From Planctomycetaceae bacterium (GTDB lineage: Bacteria; Planctomycetota; Planctomycetia; Pirellulales; PNKZ01), in the NCBI GenBank assembly GCA_016793115.1, contig JAEUIN010000197.1, forward strand, positions 51,138 through 115,137: a stretch of DNA of 64,000 nt, read 5' to 3'. Below, one piece after another: positions 37,909 through 46,782 of this stretch. The notes under the pieces were generated by a model, which worked only from the letters and a program-made list of their open reading frames with translations, ran no database searches and was not told where the DNA came from. Both the position numbers and the translations under genes were made by a program. Position 1 is the first letter of the stretch. Each line of letters opens with the position of its first letter.

Positions 37909-39000
37909 ATGTCGCTGCTTCGCTTCGTCTTCCCCCTCACGCTAATCGCAACGTTCGTCGGGCCTGCGCGAGCGGGGGAGATATCCACGATCGCCGGAAG
38001 CGGTGCGGGAACCGATAACGGCGGCGTCGGGGGGGCGCTGGAAACCAATATTAATCAGCCGTTCGGCGTAGAGTTCGGCCCCGACGGCGCTCTGTATATC
38101 TGCGAACGCGGACTGCATCGGATTCGCCGCTGGGATCCGCAAACCAAGCAAGTGACGACGTATGCGGGCACCGGCAAGCCGGGATTTGCCGGCGACGGCG
38201 GACCTGCGACCGAAGCCCTGCTCTTTGAACCGCACGAACTGCGCTTCGATCGGGCCGGAAACATTTACTGGACCGACATGCGGAACCACGTGATCCGCAA
38301 GGTGGATTGGAAGACCAAGATCATTTCGACCGTCGCCGGGCAGGGGGGGAGCGACGGGTTTTCAGGCGACGGCGGTCCGGCGACGAAAGCCCTGCTCAAG
38401 CAACCGCACAGCATTGCATTTGACGAGGCCGAAAACCTCTACATCGCCGACATCGGCAATCACCGCATTCGCCGCGTCGACGCTAAGACCGGCGTCATCG
38501 AAACGATCGGCGGCACCGGCGAGCGGAAGCTGCCGCAAGACGGCGCCGTCGCCAAGACTTCGCCGATTCTCGGCCCGCGGGCCTTGTTCGTCGACGGCGA
38601 AACGCTCTGGGTTGCGTTGCGTGAAGGCAACAGCGTGTGGAAGCTCGACCTTAAAGCCGGCACGTTTCATCACGTGTCGGGCACGGGCAAGAAAGGCTTC
38701 GCGGTTGTCGACGGCCCGGCGAAAGGCGCGCAGTACGACGGCCCGAAGGGCATCGCCGTCGGTCCCGATAAGCTCGTCTACGTCGTCGATAGTTCAAACC
38801 ACGTCATTCGCAAACTCGATCCGGTGAAGGGTGTCGTGACGGTGATCGCCGGCGTTCCGAAAGAAAAGAAATTCTCGGGCGACGGCGGGGACTCGGCGAA
38901 AGCGCACCTCAACAATCCGCACGCAATCTGCCTGACCAAGGACGGTACGATGTATATCGGCGACAGCGACAACCATCGCGTGCGCGTCGTAAAACCGTAA
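37909..39000 (+). CDS. Secreted NHL-repeat beta-propeller protein
   Basis: Protein of 363 residues with a signal peptide (cleavage near ARAGE, residue 23). The rest is built of about six NHL-type blades; recurring elements are NQPFGVEFGPDGALYICE, NHVIRKVD, GFSGDGGPATKALL and NHRIRRVD. The SGDGGPA-type segment occurs three times. Such propellers usually bind partners or act as lyases; no catalytic residues can be named. It ends 21 bases before the convergent GNAT gene. Confidence 0.88.
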   Translation: MSLLRFVFPLTLIATFVGPARAGEISTIAGSGAGTDNGGVGGALETNINQPFGVEFGPDGALYICERGLHRIRRWDPQTKQVTTYAGTGKPGFAGDGGPATEALLFEPHELRFDRAGNIYWTDMRNHVIRKVDWKTKIISTVAGQGGSDGFSGDGGPATKALLKQPHSIAFDEAENLYIADIGNHRIRRVDAKTGVIETIGGTGERKLPQDGAVAKTSPILGPRALFVDGETLWVALREGNSVWKLDLKAGTFHHVSGTGKKGFAVVDGPAKGAQYDGPKGIAVGPDKLVYVVDSSNHVIRKLDPVKGVVTVIAGVPKEKKFSGDGGDSAKAHLNNPHAICLTKDGTMYIGDSDNHRVRVVKP

Positions 39001-39021
39001 CCGTAGAACTGGCGACCGACG

Positions 39022-39486
39022 CTACGACCATTCTCGCTCGTAGACGACGTAGCCGCTCGGTTGGAACCCGAGGTTGTCGTAGGTGGAAAGAGCCGCGTTG
39101 TTGGCAACTTCCACATAGAGCCGCAACCCACAAACATCGGGTTTTTTGCGCGCCAGCGCTTCGACATATTCATACAGGGCGCGAAAGACGCCGCGACGGC
39201 GATGCCCGGCATCGACATAGACGCTCTGGATCCACCAGAAGTCGCCGTTGCGCCAGTCGCTCCACTCGTAGGTGATCATTAACTGACCGACGACGCGTTG
39301 CGCGCCCCCCTCGGCGGTCGTCGCGACGAAGTATCGGCCTCGCCCCGGCTTCCCGAACACGCCGGCCACTCCGGCGGCGAGCTTGGCGGGATCAAGCCGC
39401 TTGCGTTCCGTTTCCCAAGCAAGACGGCGATTGAATTCGATGATGACGGGGGCGTCGTCCGCTAAGGCTTCGCGAATCTGAGTCAT
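39022..39486 (-). CDS. GNAT family N-acetyltransferase
   Basis: Acetyl-CoA-dependent transferase, 154 residues from the ATG at 39486 (MTQIREALADDAPVI), the start that matches the family N-terminus. The acetyl-CoA motif A is WIQSVYVDAGHRRRGVFRALYEYV near residue 95, and motif B LRLYVEVANNAALSTYDNLGFQP near residue 120. Substrate unknown. The frame is open for 23 more codons upstream, into the region ahead of the PPC-domain gene, without conserved features. Confidence 0.88.
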   Translation of the reverse strand: MTQIREALADDAPVIIEFNRRLAWETERKRLDPAKLAAGVAGVFGKPGRGRYFVATTAEGGAQRVVGQLMITYEWSDWRNGDFWWIQSVYVDAGHRRRGVFRALYEYVEALARKKPDVCGLRLYVEVANNAALSTYDNLGFQPSGYVVYEREWS

Positions 39487-39605
39487 TTGATGAAATCCAT
39501 CGATCGCGACAATTTGCCGCTCGTGCGGTTTGCTTGACGCTTCCGGCCGGTTCATTCACACTAAAGTTCCGCCTGCGATTCTATCCCGCCTCGGAGCCGG
39601 TCTCT

Positions 39606-41732
39606 ATGAGTCGAACCTTCGCCTTTGGGTTCGCTTGTCTATCGGTATTCGCCGCCGCCGTTCAGAGCGCGGATGGTGCGGCAATTGGATTTCGGCAACT
39701 CACCACGGCATTCCCTTGCGCCGTGCAAGTCGGCACGACGGCGACAGTTCAGTTGCGCTCGAACTTTTCGCTCGACGGCACCTACGCGTCGTTTTTCGAA
39801 CCGGCCGGACCGACGATGAAGCTTGTGGAAACGAAGCCGATCGACGCGCCTTTGGCGGGGCGTGGACGACCCGGCACGCCGTTTAAGTTCGAAGTCACGG
39901 TGCCCAAGAAGCAGATGCCCGGCTTGCATGAGTTCCGGCTGGCCACGCCCGCGGCTGTTTCCAGCGTCGCTGATCTGCTGGTCACGGAGTATCCCGTGAT
40001 CCTGGAAGCCGCAAAAGATAATGGGACCCGCGAGAAGGCCGAGCCGATCACGCTGCCGGCCGCGGTGTGCGGACTTTGCGATCCGCAAGAAGACGTCGAT
40101 TGTTATCGCTTTGTGGGCAAGGCCGGTGAGACGCTCACGTTTGAGATCTATGCCCAGCGGATTACGAAGTCGGTCCACGATATGGTCGGGCGCTCCGGCT
40201 ACCACATGGACGCGATTCTCACGCTGCTCAGTCCGACCGGGCAGGTCGTTGCCATGAACGACAACGTCTTCGGCGGCGACTCCTTGCTGACGGCTACGCT
40301 CGCACAAGACGGCGAGTACGTGCTCGCCGTACGTGATACGAGGTACGGCGGCGATCCGCGGTATTCGTATTGTGTGGAAATCTCGCGCGGGCTGCCGGCG
40401 CTGAGTACTTTTCCGCTGGTTTGCGAAAAAGGAAAGTCGACCAAGGTCGAAGTGCTTTCGATCGGCGGCAAAGTGCTGGGGACCGCGACCGTTGCGCCGC
40501 CGGCCGGGAAGCAGGGAGGCACGGTCCGCGAGCGACTTACGATCGAAGGCAAACCGACGAACTCCGTCGATCTGGTCACCTCACCGCTGAAACAGGTCGT
40601 ATGCGTCGAAGCCACGAAGCAAGATAGGCCTTTTGAATTGTCCGCCCCCTGCGGGGTCAGCGGACGTCTTGCCCAATCGGGCGACGAGCATTGGTTTGCG
40701 TTTCAGGCCGAGAAAGATCGCTATTACACGGTCGAAGGGACCGCCCGCCGGTTCCACCTGCCGCTCGACGTGATGCTGGAAGTTTACGACGCCAAAGGCA
40801 AAAAGCTGCTCGAAGCCGATGATCAGGCGTTGACGTCCGACGCAAAACTTCAGTTTCGCGCTCCGGCCGACGGTAGGTATTTGTTGCGGGTGCGCGATCT
40901 CCACGGACGCGGTGGGTCGGAGTTCGTCTATCATCTCAAACTTGAGCCGAGCGGCCCCGATTTTGAGCTCACTGGAAAGCTCTACTACGCGTTACTGGCT
41001 CCGGGCACGCGTTATCTTTGGTTCATCGATGCCGCAAGGTTGAACGGGCTTGATTCGCCGATCGAAATTCGCGTGGAGGGATTGCCCGAGGGCGTGCGCG
41101 CCGTGCCGACGACCATTCCCAGCGGCATGAGCCGTGTTGCGATCGTCTTGGAAGCCGACAAATCAGCGAAGGTCGGCGCTTCGCTCGTTCGAATCACGGG
41201 TCGCGCGAAGCTCGGCGAGGGCAAGAAGTCTCAAGAAATCGTCCATGAGACCGTGATCACGTGCGAATTGCAGTCGCAAGGCGGTTCGCAGGGCCACTGG
41301 CCGGTCGCAACGTCGCTCGTCGGCGTCTGCAAATCCCTCGACTTGAAATCCGTGACGGTCACTCCCGCGGAAGCGATCCTTGCGCGCGGCGGTAAAGTCG
41401 AACTGAGCGTTAAGATCGAACGGAGCGCAGAGTACAAGGACCCCGTTTCCCTCGACTTCACATGGGGATACTTCGGCAGCAAACTCGGCGAACAGTTGCC
41501 GCCCGGAGTTTCGCTCGGTAAGGGAAGCGCGACGAGGCTCGCCGGCAATACTCTCGAAGGAAAGTTAATCCTAGAGGCCTCCAAAGACGCGTTGGCCGTC
41601 GAGCGGCTGCCGATCGCCGTCATGGCCGGTTGTTCGGTGAGTTTCTCCATTGACACAAAGTACGCGTCAAACCCTGTCTATCTCACCGTGCTCGGCGGCG
41701 AGAAGAAGCCGGCGAATGTCGCGAAAAAATAG
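39606..41732 (+). CDS. Secreted protein with pre-peptidase C-terminal (PPC) domains
   Basis: Predicted exported protein of 708 residues with a signal peptide (cleavage after about residue 21). Two PPC-type beta-sandwich domains are visible: one near residues 145-250 (DVDCYRFVGKAGETLTFEIYAQR, then LAQDGEYVLAVRDTRYGGDPRYSYCVEI) and one near residues 345-450 (DEHWFAFQAEKDRYYTVEGTAR, then PADGRYLLRVRDLHGRGGSEFVYHLKL). The C-terminal 200 residues look like further beta domains. In planctomycetes such proteins often precede DUF1501 genes, as here. ATG at 39606 has GGAG nine bases ahead. Confidence 0.85.
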   Translation: MSRTFAFGFACLSVFAAAVQSADGAAIGFRQLTTAFPCAVQVGTTATVQLRSNFSLDGTYASFFEPAGPTMKLVETKPIDAPLAGRGRPGTPFKFEVTVPKKQMPGLHEFRLATPAAVSSVADLLVTEYPVILEAAKDNGTREKAEPITLPAAVCGLCDPQEDVDCYRFVGKAGETLTFEIYAQRITKSVHDMVGRSGYHMDAILTLLSPTGQVVAMNDNVFGGDSLLTATLAQDGEYVLAVRDTRYGGDPRYSYCVEISRGLPALSTFPLVCEKGKSTKVEVLSIGGKVLGTATVAPPAGKQGGTVRERLTIEGKPTNSVDLVTSPLKQVVCVEATKQDRPFELSAPCGVSGRLAQSGDEHWFAFQAEKDRYYTVEGTARRFHLPLDVMLEVYDAKGKKLLEADDQALTSDAKLQFRAPADGRYLLRVRDLHGRGGSEFVYHLKLEPSGPDFELTGKLYYALLAPGTRYLWFIDAARLNGLDSPIEIRVEGLPEGVRAVPTTIPSGMSRVAIVLEADKSAKVGASLVRITGRAKLGEGKKSQEIVHETVITCELQSQGGSQGHWPVATSLVGVCKSLDLKSVTVTPAEAILARGGKVELSVKIERSAEYKDPVSLDFTWGYFGSKLGEQLPPGVSLGKGSATRLAGNTLEGKLILEASKDALAVERLPIAVMAGCSVSFSIDTKYASNPVYLTVLGGEKKPANVAKK

Positions 41733-41766
41733 AATCGCAGGCTGGTGCAAATTGCATTCGATTGTG

Positions 41767-41795
41767 TTGTTGAATACGATCGAAGACCGTAGACT
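41767..41795 (+). promoter_or_regulatory. Weak candidate promoter ahead of the first DUF1501 gene
   Basis: TTGTTG (41767-41772), 17-base spacer, TAGACT (41790-41795). Three of six and four of six match consensus, in the gap between the PPC and DUF1501 genes. Confidence 0.3.
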
Positions 41796-41915
41796 TTGCC
41801 GATAAGAAGCATGGTCGCTGCGGCGACCGCACGCCTGAATCCGCTCGCCCCGCCCTGGTTCGCGAAGCTCGATATTCCCGCCCCGCTATTGCCTCGCTCT
41901 ACGAGAGGTATCGCC

Positions 41916-43370
41916 ATGCCGTACCTGCAACATGCCGCCGTCTCGCGTCGTGTCGCGGTTCAGGCCGGCGCCGTCGGCTTGTTAGGGCTCGGCGTCAATC
42001 ATCTCACGCCGTTGCGGGCCATGGCGAAGAGCGGCTCGCAAGCGGCCGCCTTTCCGGAAAAGGCTCGCTCGGTCATCTACATTTTTCTTTCCGGCGGACT
42101 GTCGCAGATCGACAGTTTCGACATGAAGCCGGATGCGCCCTCGGAAGTGCGCGGCGATTTCGATCCGATTGCGACGAAGACTCCCGGGCTGCAAATCTGC
42201 GAGCATTTACCGCAACTCGCCGCGCGCAGCGACAAATGGGCCGTGCTACGCTCGCTGGCGCATAAACAGCCGGAGCATTCCGCCGGGCATTTATTGATGC
42301 TGACCGGTCGCTCGATTCTGCCGGCCGGTTTCAGCACTGCGCAACCGAAGGCGACGGACTGGCCGTCGATCGCGGCCGTGGCGAACGCCGTGACCGCGCC
42401 GCGCAACAACTTGCCGCCTGCCGTCGTGCTTCCCGAGACGCTCATTCATCGGACCGGCCGAGTGATTCCCGGCCAGTTCGCCGGGGAAATGGGTGCGCAT
42501 CGAAACCCGATGTTCTTGGAGTTGTGTCGATTCAACTCAACCGCTTACGGCGCCTATCCCACCTACGCGTTTAATCATCAGCAATTGCACGGCACGGTAA
42601 AGCTTGACGATTTTAAGTTTCAGGCGCCGAATTTGTCGCTGCCTAACGAAATGTCGCCGGAGCGCTTTCGAGGTCGTCTCAAACTCGTCGAGAGCCTGTC
42701 GCGACAACGGCAGGCCCTGGAAGCCGCGGCGGAAAGTGAAGGCTTCGATCGACATCGGCAGCGGGCCGTGTCGCTCTTGGCCGATCCGACCACGCAGAAA
42801 GCTTTTGAGGTCGCCCACGTCGATCCGAAACTACAGGATCGCTACGGCCGCAATACGTTCGGTTGGTCGCTGCTGATCGCCCGACAACTGGTCGAAGCCG
42901 GCGTGAATCTGGTCCAGGTCAATCTGGGCAACAATGAGTCTTGGGACACGCACGGCAACCAGTTCAATCACTTGAAGAATTTTTTGTTGCCGCCGACGGA
43001 TCAAGCCGTGAGCGCGTTAATCGACGATCTCGACGAGCGCGGGCTGCTGGACTCGACCTTGATCGTGATGGCCGGCGAAATGGGGCGCACGCCGCGACTT
43101 TCGAAACTGAGCAAGTTCTATCAGGAAGCGGGACGCGATCACTGGGGAACGCAAAGCGTCTTTTTCGCCGGTGGTGGAGTCAAAGGCGGGCAGATGTTGG
43201 GCTCGACCGACAAGATCGGCGCTTATCCCGCGACATTCGCGCAATCGCCGGAAAACCTGGGAGCGACGATCTACCATGCGCTGGGCCTGCCCCGCGAGAC
43301 GTCGTGGCAAGACCCCTCCGGTCGCCCGCATTTCATTTATCATGGTGAGCCGATCGCCGGTTTGATGTAA
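41916..43370 (+). CDS. Tat-exported DUF1501 protein (first copy)
   Basis: Member of DUF1501, related in fold to alkaline phosphatase/sulfatase enzymes, 484 residues. A twin-arginine-type signal (SRRVAVQAGAVGLLGLG) is at the N-terminus. Family landmarks are IYIFLSGGLSQIDSFDMKPDAP, WDTHGNQF, LIVMAGEMGRTPR and GRDHWGTQSVFFAGGGVKGG. Compared with the two later copies it is the most divergent. ATG at 41916 has GAGAGG seven bases ahead. It lies between the PPC-domain gene and the PVC-type cytochrome gene, same strand. Confidence 0.92.
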   Translation: MPYLQHAAVSRRVAVQAGAVGLLGLGVNHLTPLRAMAKSGSQAAAFPEKARSVIYIFLSGGLSQIDSFDMKPDAPSEVRGDFDPIATKTPGLQICEHLPQLAARSDKWAVLRSLAHKQPEHSAGHLLMLTGRSILPAGFSTAQPKATDWPSIAAVANAVTAPRNNLPPAVVLPETLIHRTGRVIPGQFAGEMGAHRNPMFLELCRFNSTAYGAYPTYAFNHQQLHGTVKLDDFKFQAPNLSLPNEMSPERFRGRLKLVESLSRQRQALEAAAESEGFDRHRQRAVSLLADPTTQKAFEVAHVDPKLQDRYGRNTFGWSLLIARQLVEAGVNLVQVNLGNNESWDTHGNQFNHLKNFLLPPTDQAVSALIDDLDERGLLDSTLIVMAGEMGRTPRLSKLSKFYQEAGRDHWGTQSVFFAGGGVKGGQMLGSTDKIGAYPATFAQSPENLGATIYHALGLPRETSWQDPSGRPHFIYHGEPIAGLM

Positions 43371-43539
43371 TTCGCCTGCGCGAGTGTCGGCGACGATAGC
43401 GCCGTGTTTGATACGAACACACGGAAGAGGAGTTGCTGCGCTTCTCAACGCTTGCGATCATGTGGCAAGTGAGTTCAGTTTTTGGCGGCGCAATAGTCGT
43501 CGCTATCCCGTGCTTGATCCCGCCCGCGGAGTTCTTTGC

Positions 43540-46518
43540 ATGCTGCGTTCGTCGTTCCTGCTGTCGATATTCTTGATGGCCGCGGCCGCACTGAATGCCG
43601 CCGAGCCCAATGTGAAGTTGCCGAAGAGCCCGCTCTCGCCGGAAGAATCCCTCAAGTGGATCGAACTTGCCGACGCCGAACTTCGCGTCGAAATCGCGGC
43701 TGCGGAGCCTGAGGTCGTCGACCCGGTTGCCGTGCGTTTCGACGAACGGGGCCGCATGTGGGTCGCCGAGTACCGCGACTACCCCAACGGTCCCGCGGAA
43801 GGAGGCAAGCCGCTGTCGCGCATCAAGCTTTTGGAAGACAAAGACCACGACGGCCGCTTCGAGACGGCGCATGTGTTTGCCGATGAGTTACCGTTTTGCA
43901 ACGGCATTCAACCTTGGGACGGCGGCGTACTCGCGACGATGGCCGGCCGCATCGCTTTTCTGAAAGACACCGACGGCGACAATCGGGCCGACGTCAATAC
44001 GACGTTGCTGGTGGGCTTTGCGGAGGAGAATCCGCAGTTGCGCGTGAATCATCCGCGCTTCGCCCTCGACAACTTCGTCTATGTCGCCAACGGTCTGCGC
44101 GGCGGCTCGGCCGTCGATGCGACGAGGTCAGATGCAAAGCCGGTCTCGCTCAAAGGACACGATCTGCGCTTCGACCCGATCACAAAATCGTATGAACCGA
44201 TCGCCGGCAACGGCCAATTCGGACTAACGATCGATGATTTCGGCAATCGCTTCCTCTGCAGCAATCGGAATCCTCTGTACCATGTCGTGCTCGAAGACCG
44301 ATACTTGGCTCGTAACCCGAATCTGACCGTGCCGAAAGTGGTGAACGACGTCGCCGCGGCGGGCGAGGAGTCGCACGTTTTTCCCATCGTGCAAGCTTGG
44401 ACGACTTCGATCTTGCATGCCGGGCAATTCACCGCGGCCTGCGGGATTGATCTTTACCGCGGCGATTTGCTGCCGCCGGCCTACTACGGCAACAGCTTCA
44501 CCTGTGAGCCGACCGGAAGTCTCGTTCATCGAGAGATTATTCAGCCGGCAGGAGCGACTTTCATCGGCAAGCCGGCCTATGAAGGGCGGGAATTCTTGGC
44601 GTCGCGCGATCCTTGGTTTCGCCCCGTTTGCGTCGAAAACGGCCCCGACGGCGCCCTGTATGTTTGCGATATGTATCGCGCGGTGATCGAGCATCCGCAA
44701 TTCATGCCGGAAGAACTGAAGAACCGGCCCGACTTGCGGTACGGGGACGATCGCGGACGCATTTATCGGATTGTGCCCAAGAATTTCCGCTGCGCCGAAG
44801 AGTTTCCCTCGCTGGCGAACGCGAGCCCCGAGAAACTCACGAAGGCGCTGACTCATCGCAATGCTTGGTGGCGCGAAACGGCGCAACGAATGATCCGTCT
44901 GAAAGCCCCCAACGCCGATGTCGCCCGACTGCGTGAGCTTGCAAAAACGGCGGAATTGCCGCAGACTCGCGTGCAAGCGATTCGAACACTGCAAGGGGCG
45001 GGGGCGTTGAATCGCGACGACGTCATGATAGCTCTTGGCGATAAGCATCCGCGAGTTCGCGAGCTCGGCGTGATGCTGGCCGAACGGCATCTGGGCGATT
45101 CATCGGTTTTGGAATTAGTGCTTAAGCAGGCCGGCGACGGGGACGCGCGACTTCGTTTCCAAACGGCTTTGAGCTTGGGCGAGATCGAGCAAATCGACGA
45201 ACGCACGCTGACGGCGCTGGTCGAGATCTTGGAACGGGGCGGCGACGATTTTTGGACGCGTACGGCGGTCGCTTCGGCCGCTCCCCATGATGCCGCACGC
45301 ATCTTGGCGAAAGTGATCGAGCGTACGCGGCCGACGGACCCGGCCGAAGCCGCACGCCGGCGCGGACTCTTGCGTGAATTAGCGGCCTCGGCCTCGCGAA
45401 CGCTGGATCCGCAGAATTCGGCGTCCGTGCGCGAAGCGCTGAAGCCGTGGGAGCAGAATGACGAAGGGCGACGATTGATTTTGGCCGTGCTGGCCGGCGT
45501 CGGCAAAGGTTGGAAAGGCGGATGGGGAACCTTCTTCGGCACCGAGGGCGCTACGGCGCTTGAGGCGGAAGTATTGGCGGTGGCGGGCGACGTGAACGTC
45601 GAAAAGGAAGCTCGCGTCGACGCGTTCGACATTCTCGGCGGCTTCGCGTCGACGGCCGGTTCGCCGCGCGAAAAGGAATTGGCTTCCATGGCATTGACGG
45701 TCGTCAAAACGGACGGCGACGGTGATCTGCGCGGCAAGGCTTTAGCGTATCTCGCTTCCCGCCGTTCGCCCGACACGGCCGAACTGCTGCTCGCGCTGTT
45801 GCCAAAGCAATCGCCCGCGATTCGCGGCCAGATATTCGATGCGCTCCTGAGCCGTCCGGAGCGCGTGGCGGCGCTGCTCGACGCCGTTGAGCAAGGTCGG
45901 ATTAAAGCCCGAGAACTCGATCAGACACGCGCGACGCGATTACTTAAGAATGTCACGAAAGACTCCAAGGCCCGCGCCGAAAAACTTCTTGCTTCCGCGA
46001 TGCCGGCCGATCGCACCAAGGCACTTGAACAGTACAAGCCGGCGTTGTCGTTGAAGGCCGACGCGGTACGCGGCAAAGAAGTCTTCAAGAAGAATTGCGC
46101 GACTTGCCATAAGATCGGCGACGTGGGCATCGAAGTCGGGCCGAGCATCGCCGATTTGCGCACTAAGACGCTGGAGCAGGTTCTTGTCGACGTGCTGCAG
46201 CCGAATAAAGCGATCGACAACAACTTCATCAGTTACACCGTGGTCACCGACGACGGTCTGCAATATGTCGGTATCGTAGTCGCCGACACGCCGGGTTCAG
46301 TGACGCTGAAAATGCCCGACGGTAAAACGGTCTCCGTTCTCAAAACGGAAATCGATGAGATGTCATCGAACGGCGTGTCGCTGATGCCCGAAGGCTTGGA
46401 GCGGAACATCCCCCCGCAGGAGATGGCCGACGTCATTTCGTTCGTCAAAAACTGGCGATATCTCGACGGCGCGGTTCCCGATGCGCCTGGCGCTCCGAAA
46501 GGTGTTCAGTCAAACTGA
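43540..46518 (+). CDS. PVC-type dehydrogenase/HEAT/haem-binding c-type cytochrome
   Basis: Exported protein of 992 residues. A signal peptide (MLRSSFLLSIFLMAAAALNA) is followed by a beta-propeller dehydrogenase-like domain (PVAVRFDERGRMWVAEYRDYP near residue 65 to about 420), HEAT-like helical repeats (about 430-800), and a C-terminal haem domain with CATCHK at about residue 853 and the PVC tail LQPNKAIDNNFISYTV. This plan is specific to Planctomycetes, Verrucomicrobia and relatives; substrates are unknown, sugars being a frequent guess. The ATG at 43540 has GGAG eight bases upstream and gives a clean signal peptide. Confidence 0.92.
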   Translation: MLRSSFLLSIFLMAAAALNAAEPNVKLPKSPLSPEESLKWIELADAELRVEIAAAEPEVVDPVAVRFDERGRMWVAEYRDYPNGPAEGGKPLSRIKLLEDKDHDGRFETAHVFADELPFCNGIQPWDGGVLATMAGRIAFLKDTDGDNRADVNTTLLVGFAEENPQLRVNHPRFALDNFVYVANGLRGGSAVDATRSDAKPVSLKGHDLRFDPITKSYEPIAGNGQFGLTIDDFGNRFLCSNRNPLYHVVLEDRYLARNPNLTVPKVVNDVAAAGEESHVFPIVQAWTTSILHAGQFTAACGIDLYRGDLLPPAYYGNSFTCEPTGSLVHREIIQPAGATFIGKPAYEGREFLASRDPWFRPVCVENGPDGALYVCDMYRAVIEHPQFMPEELKNRPDLRYGDDRGRIYRIVPKNFRCAEEFPSLANASPEKLTKALTHRNAWWRETAQRMIRLKAPNADVARLRELAKTAELPQTRVQAIRTLQGAGALNRDDVMIALGDKHPRVRELGVMLAERHLGDSSVLELVLKQAGDGDARLRFQTALSLGEIEQIDERTLTALVEILERGGDDFWTRTAVASAAPHDAARILAKVIERTRPTDPAEAARRRGLLRELAASASRTLDPQNSASVREALKPWEQNDEGRRLILAVLAGVGKGWKGGWGTFFGTEGATALEAEVLAVAGDVNVEKEARVDAFDILGGFASTAGSPREKELASMALTVVKTDGDGDLRGKALAYLASRRSPDTAELLLALLPKQSPAIRGQIFDALLSRPERVAALLDAVEQGRIKARELDQTRATRLLKNVTKDSKARAEKLLASAMPADRTKALEQYKPALSLKADAVRGKEVFKKNCATCHKIGDVGIEVGPSIADLRTKTLEQVLVDVLQPNKAIDNNFISYTVVTDDGLQYVGIVVADTPGSVTLKMPDGKTVSVLKTEIDEMSSNGVSLMPEGLERNIPPQEMADVISFVKNWRYLDGAVPDAPGAPKGVQSN

Positions 46519-46601
46519 AGCCTAGACCCGGCAAGGGGTTACATGCGGCTGTACGGCGTTCGTTCCCGCTACAAGGCCGGCGGAACGGCTGGCCGTTTAC
46601 T

Positions 46602-46631
46602 TTGACATTCGATCACCCGACCGGTTAAAAT
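46602..46631 (+). promoter_or_regulatory. Promoter ahead of the PSD1-DUF1501 gene run
   Basis: TTGACA (46602-46607), 18-base spacer, TAAAAT (46626-46631, five of six). It lies 152 bases before the first PSD1 start and suggests that the run from 46783 to 56361 is one transcription unit. Confidence 0.6.
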
Positions 46632-46782
46632 GTCGTAACTGCCTGCCCCATAACGACAAGCGTGTTTGAGCCTGATTGCTCAGCCGGACCTCCCGAGGCG
46701 TTGGACCTCGCTACGGCGACAGTGATTGGTTTGATCAAATGCGCTCCCGCCGGTTCGACTCCCTGACGAATGGATGCCGCTC

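Noticed and set aside
46744..46774. GGTTCGACTCC, which looks like a tRNA T-loop, upstream of the first PSD1 gene.
   Set aside because: The flanking five-base arms do not pair, and no D-arm, anticodon arm or acceptor stem can be built around it.
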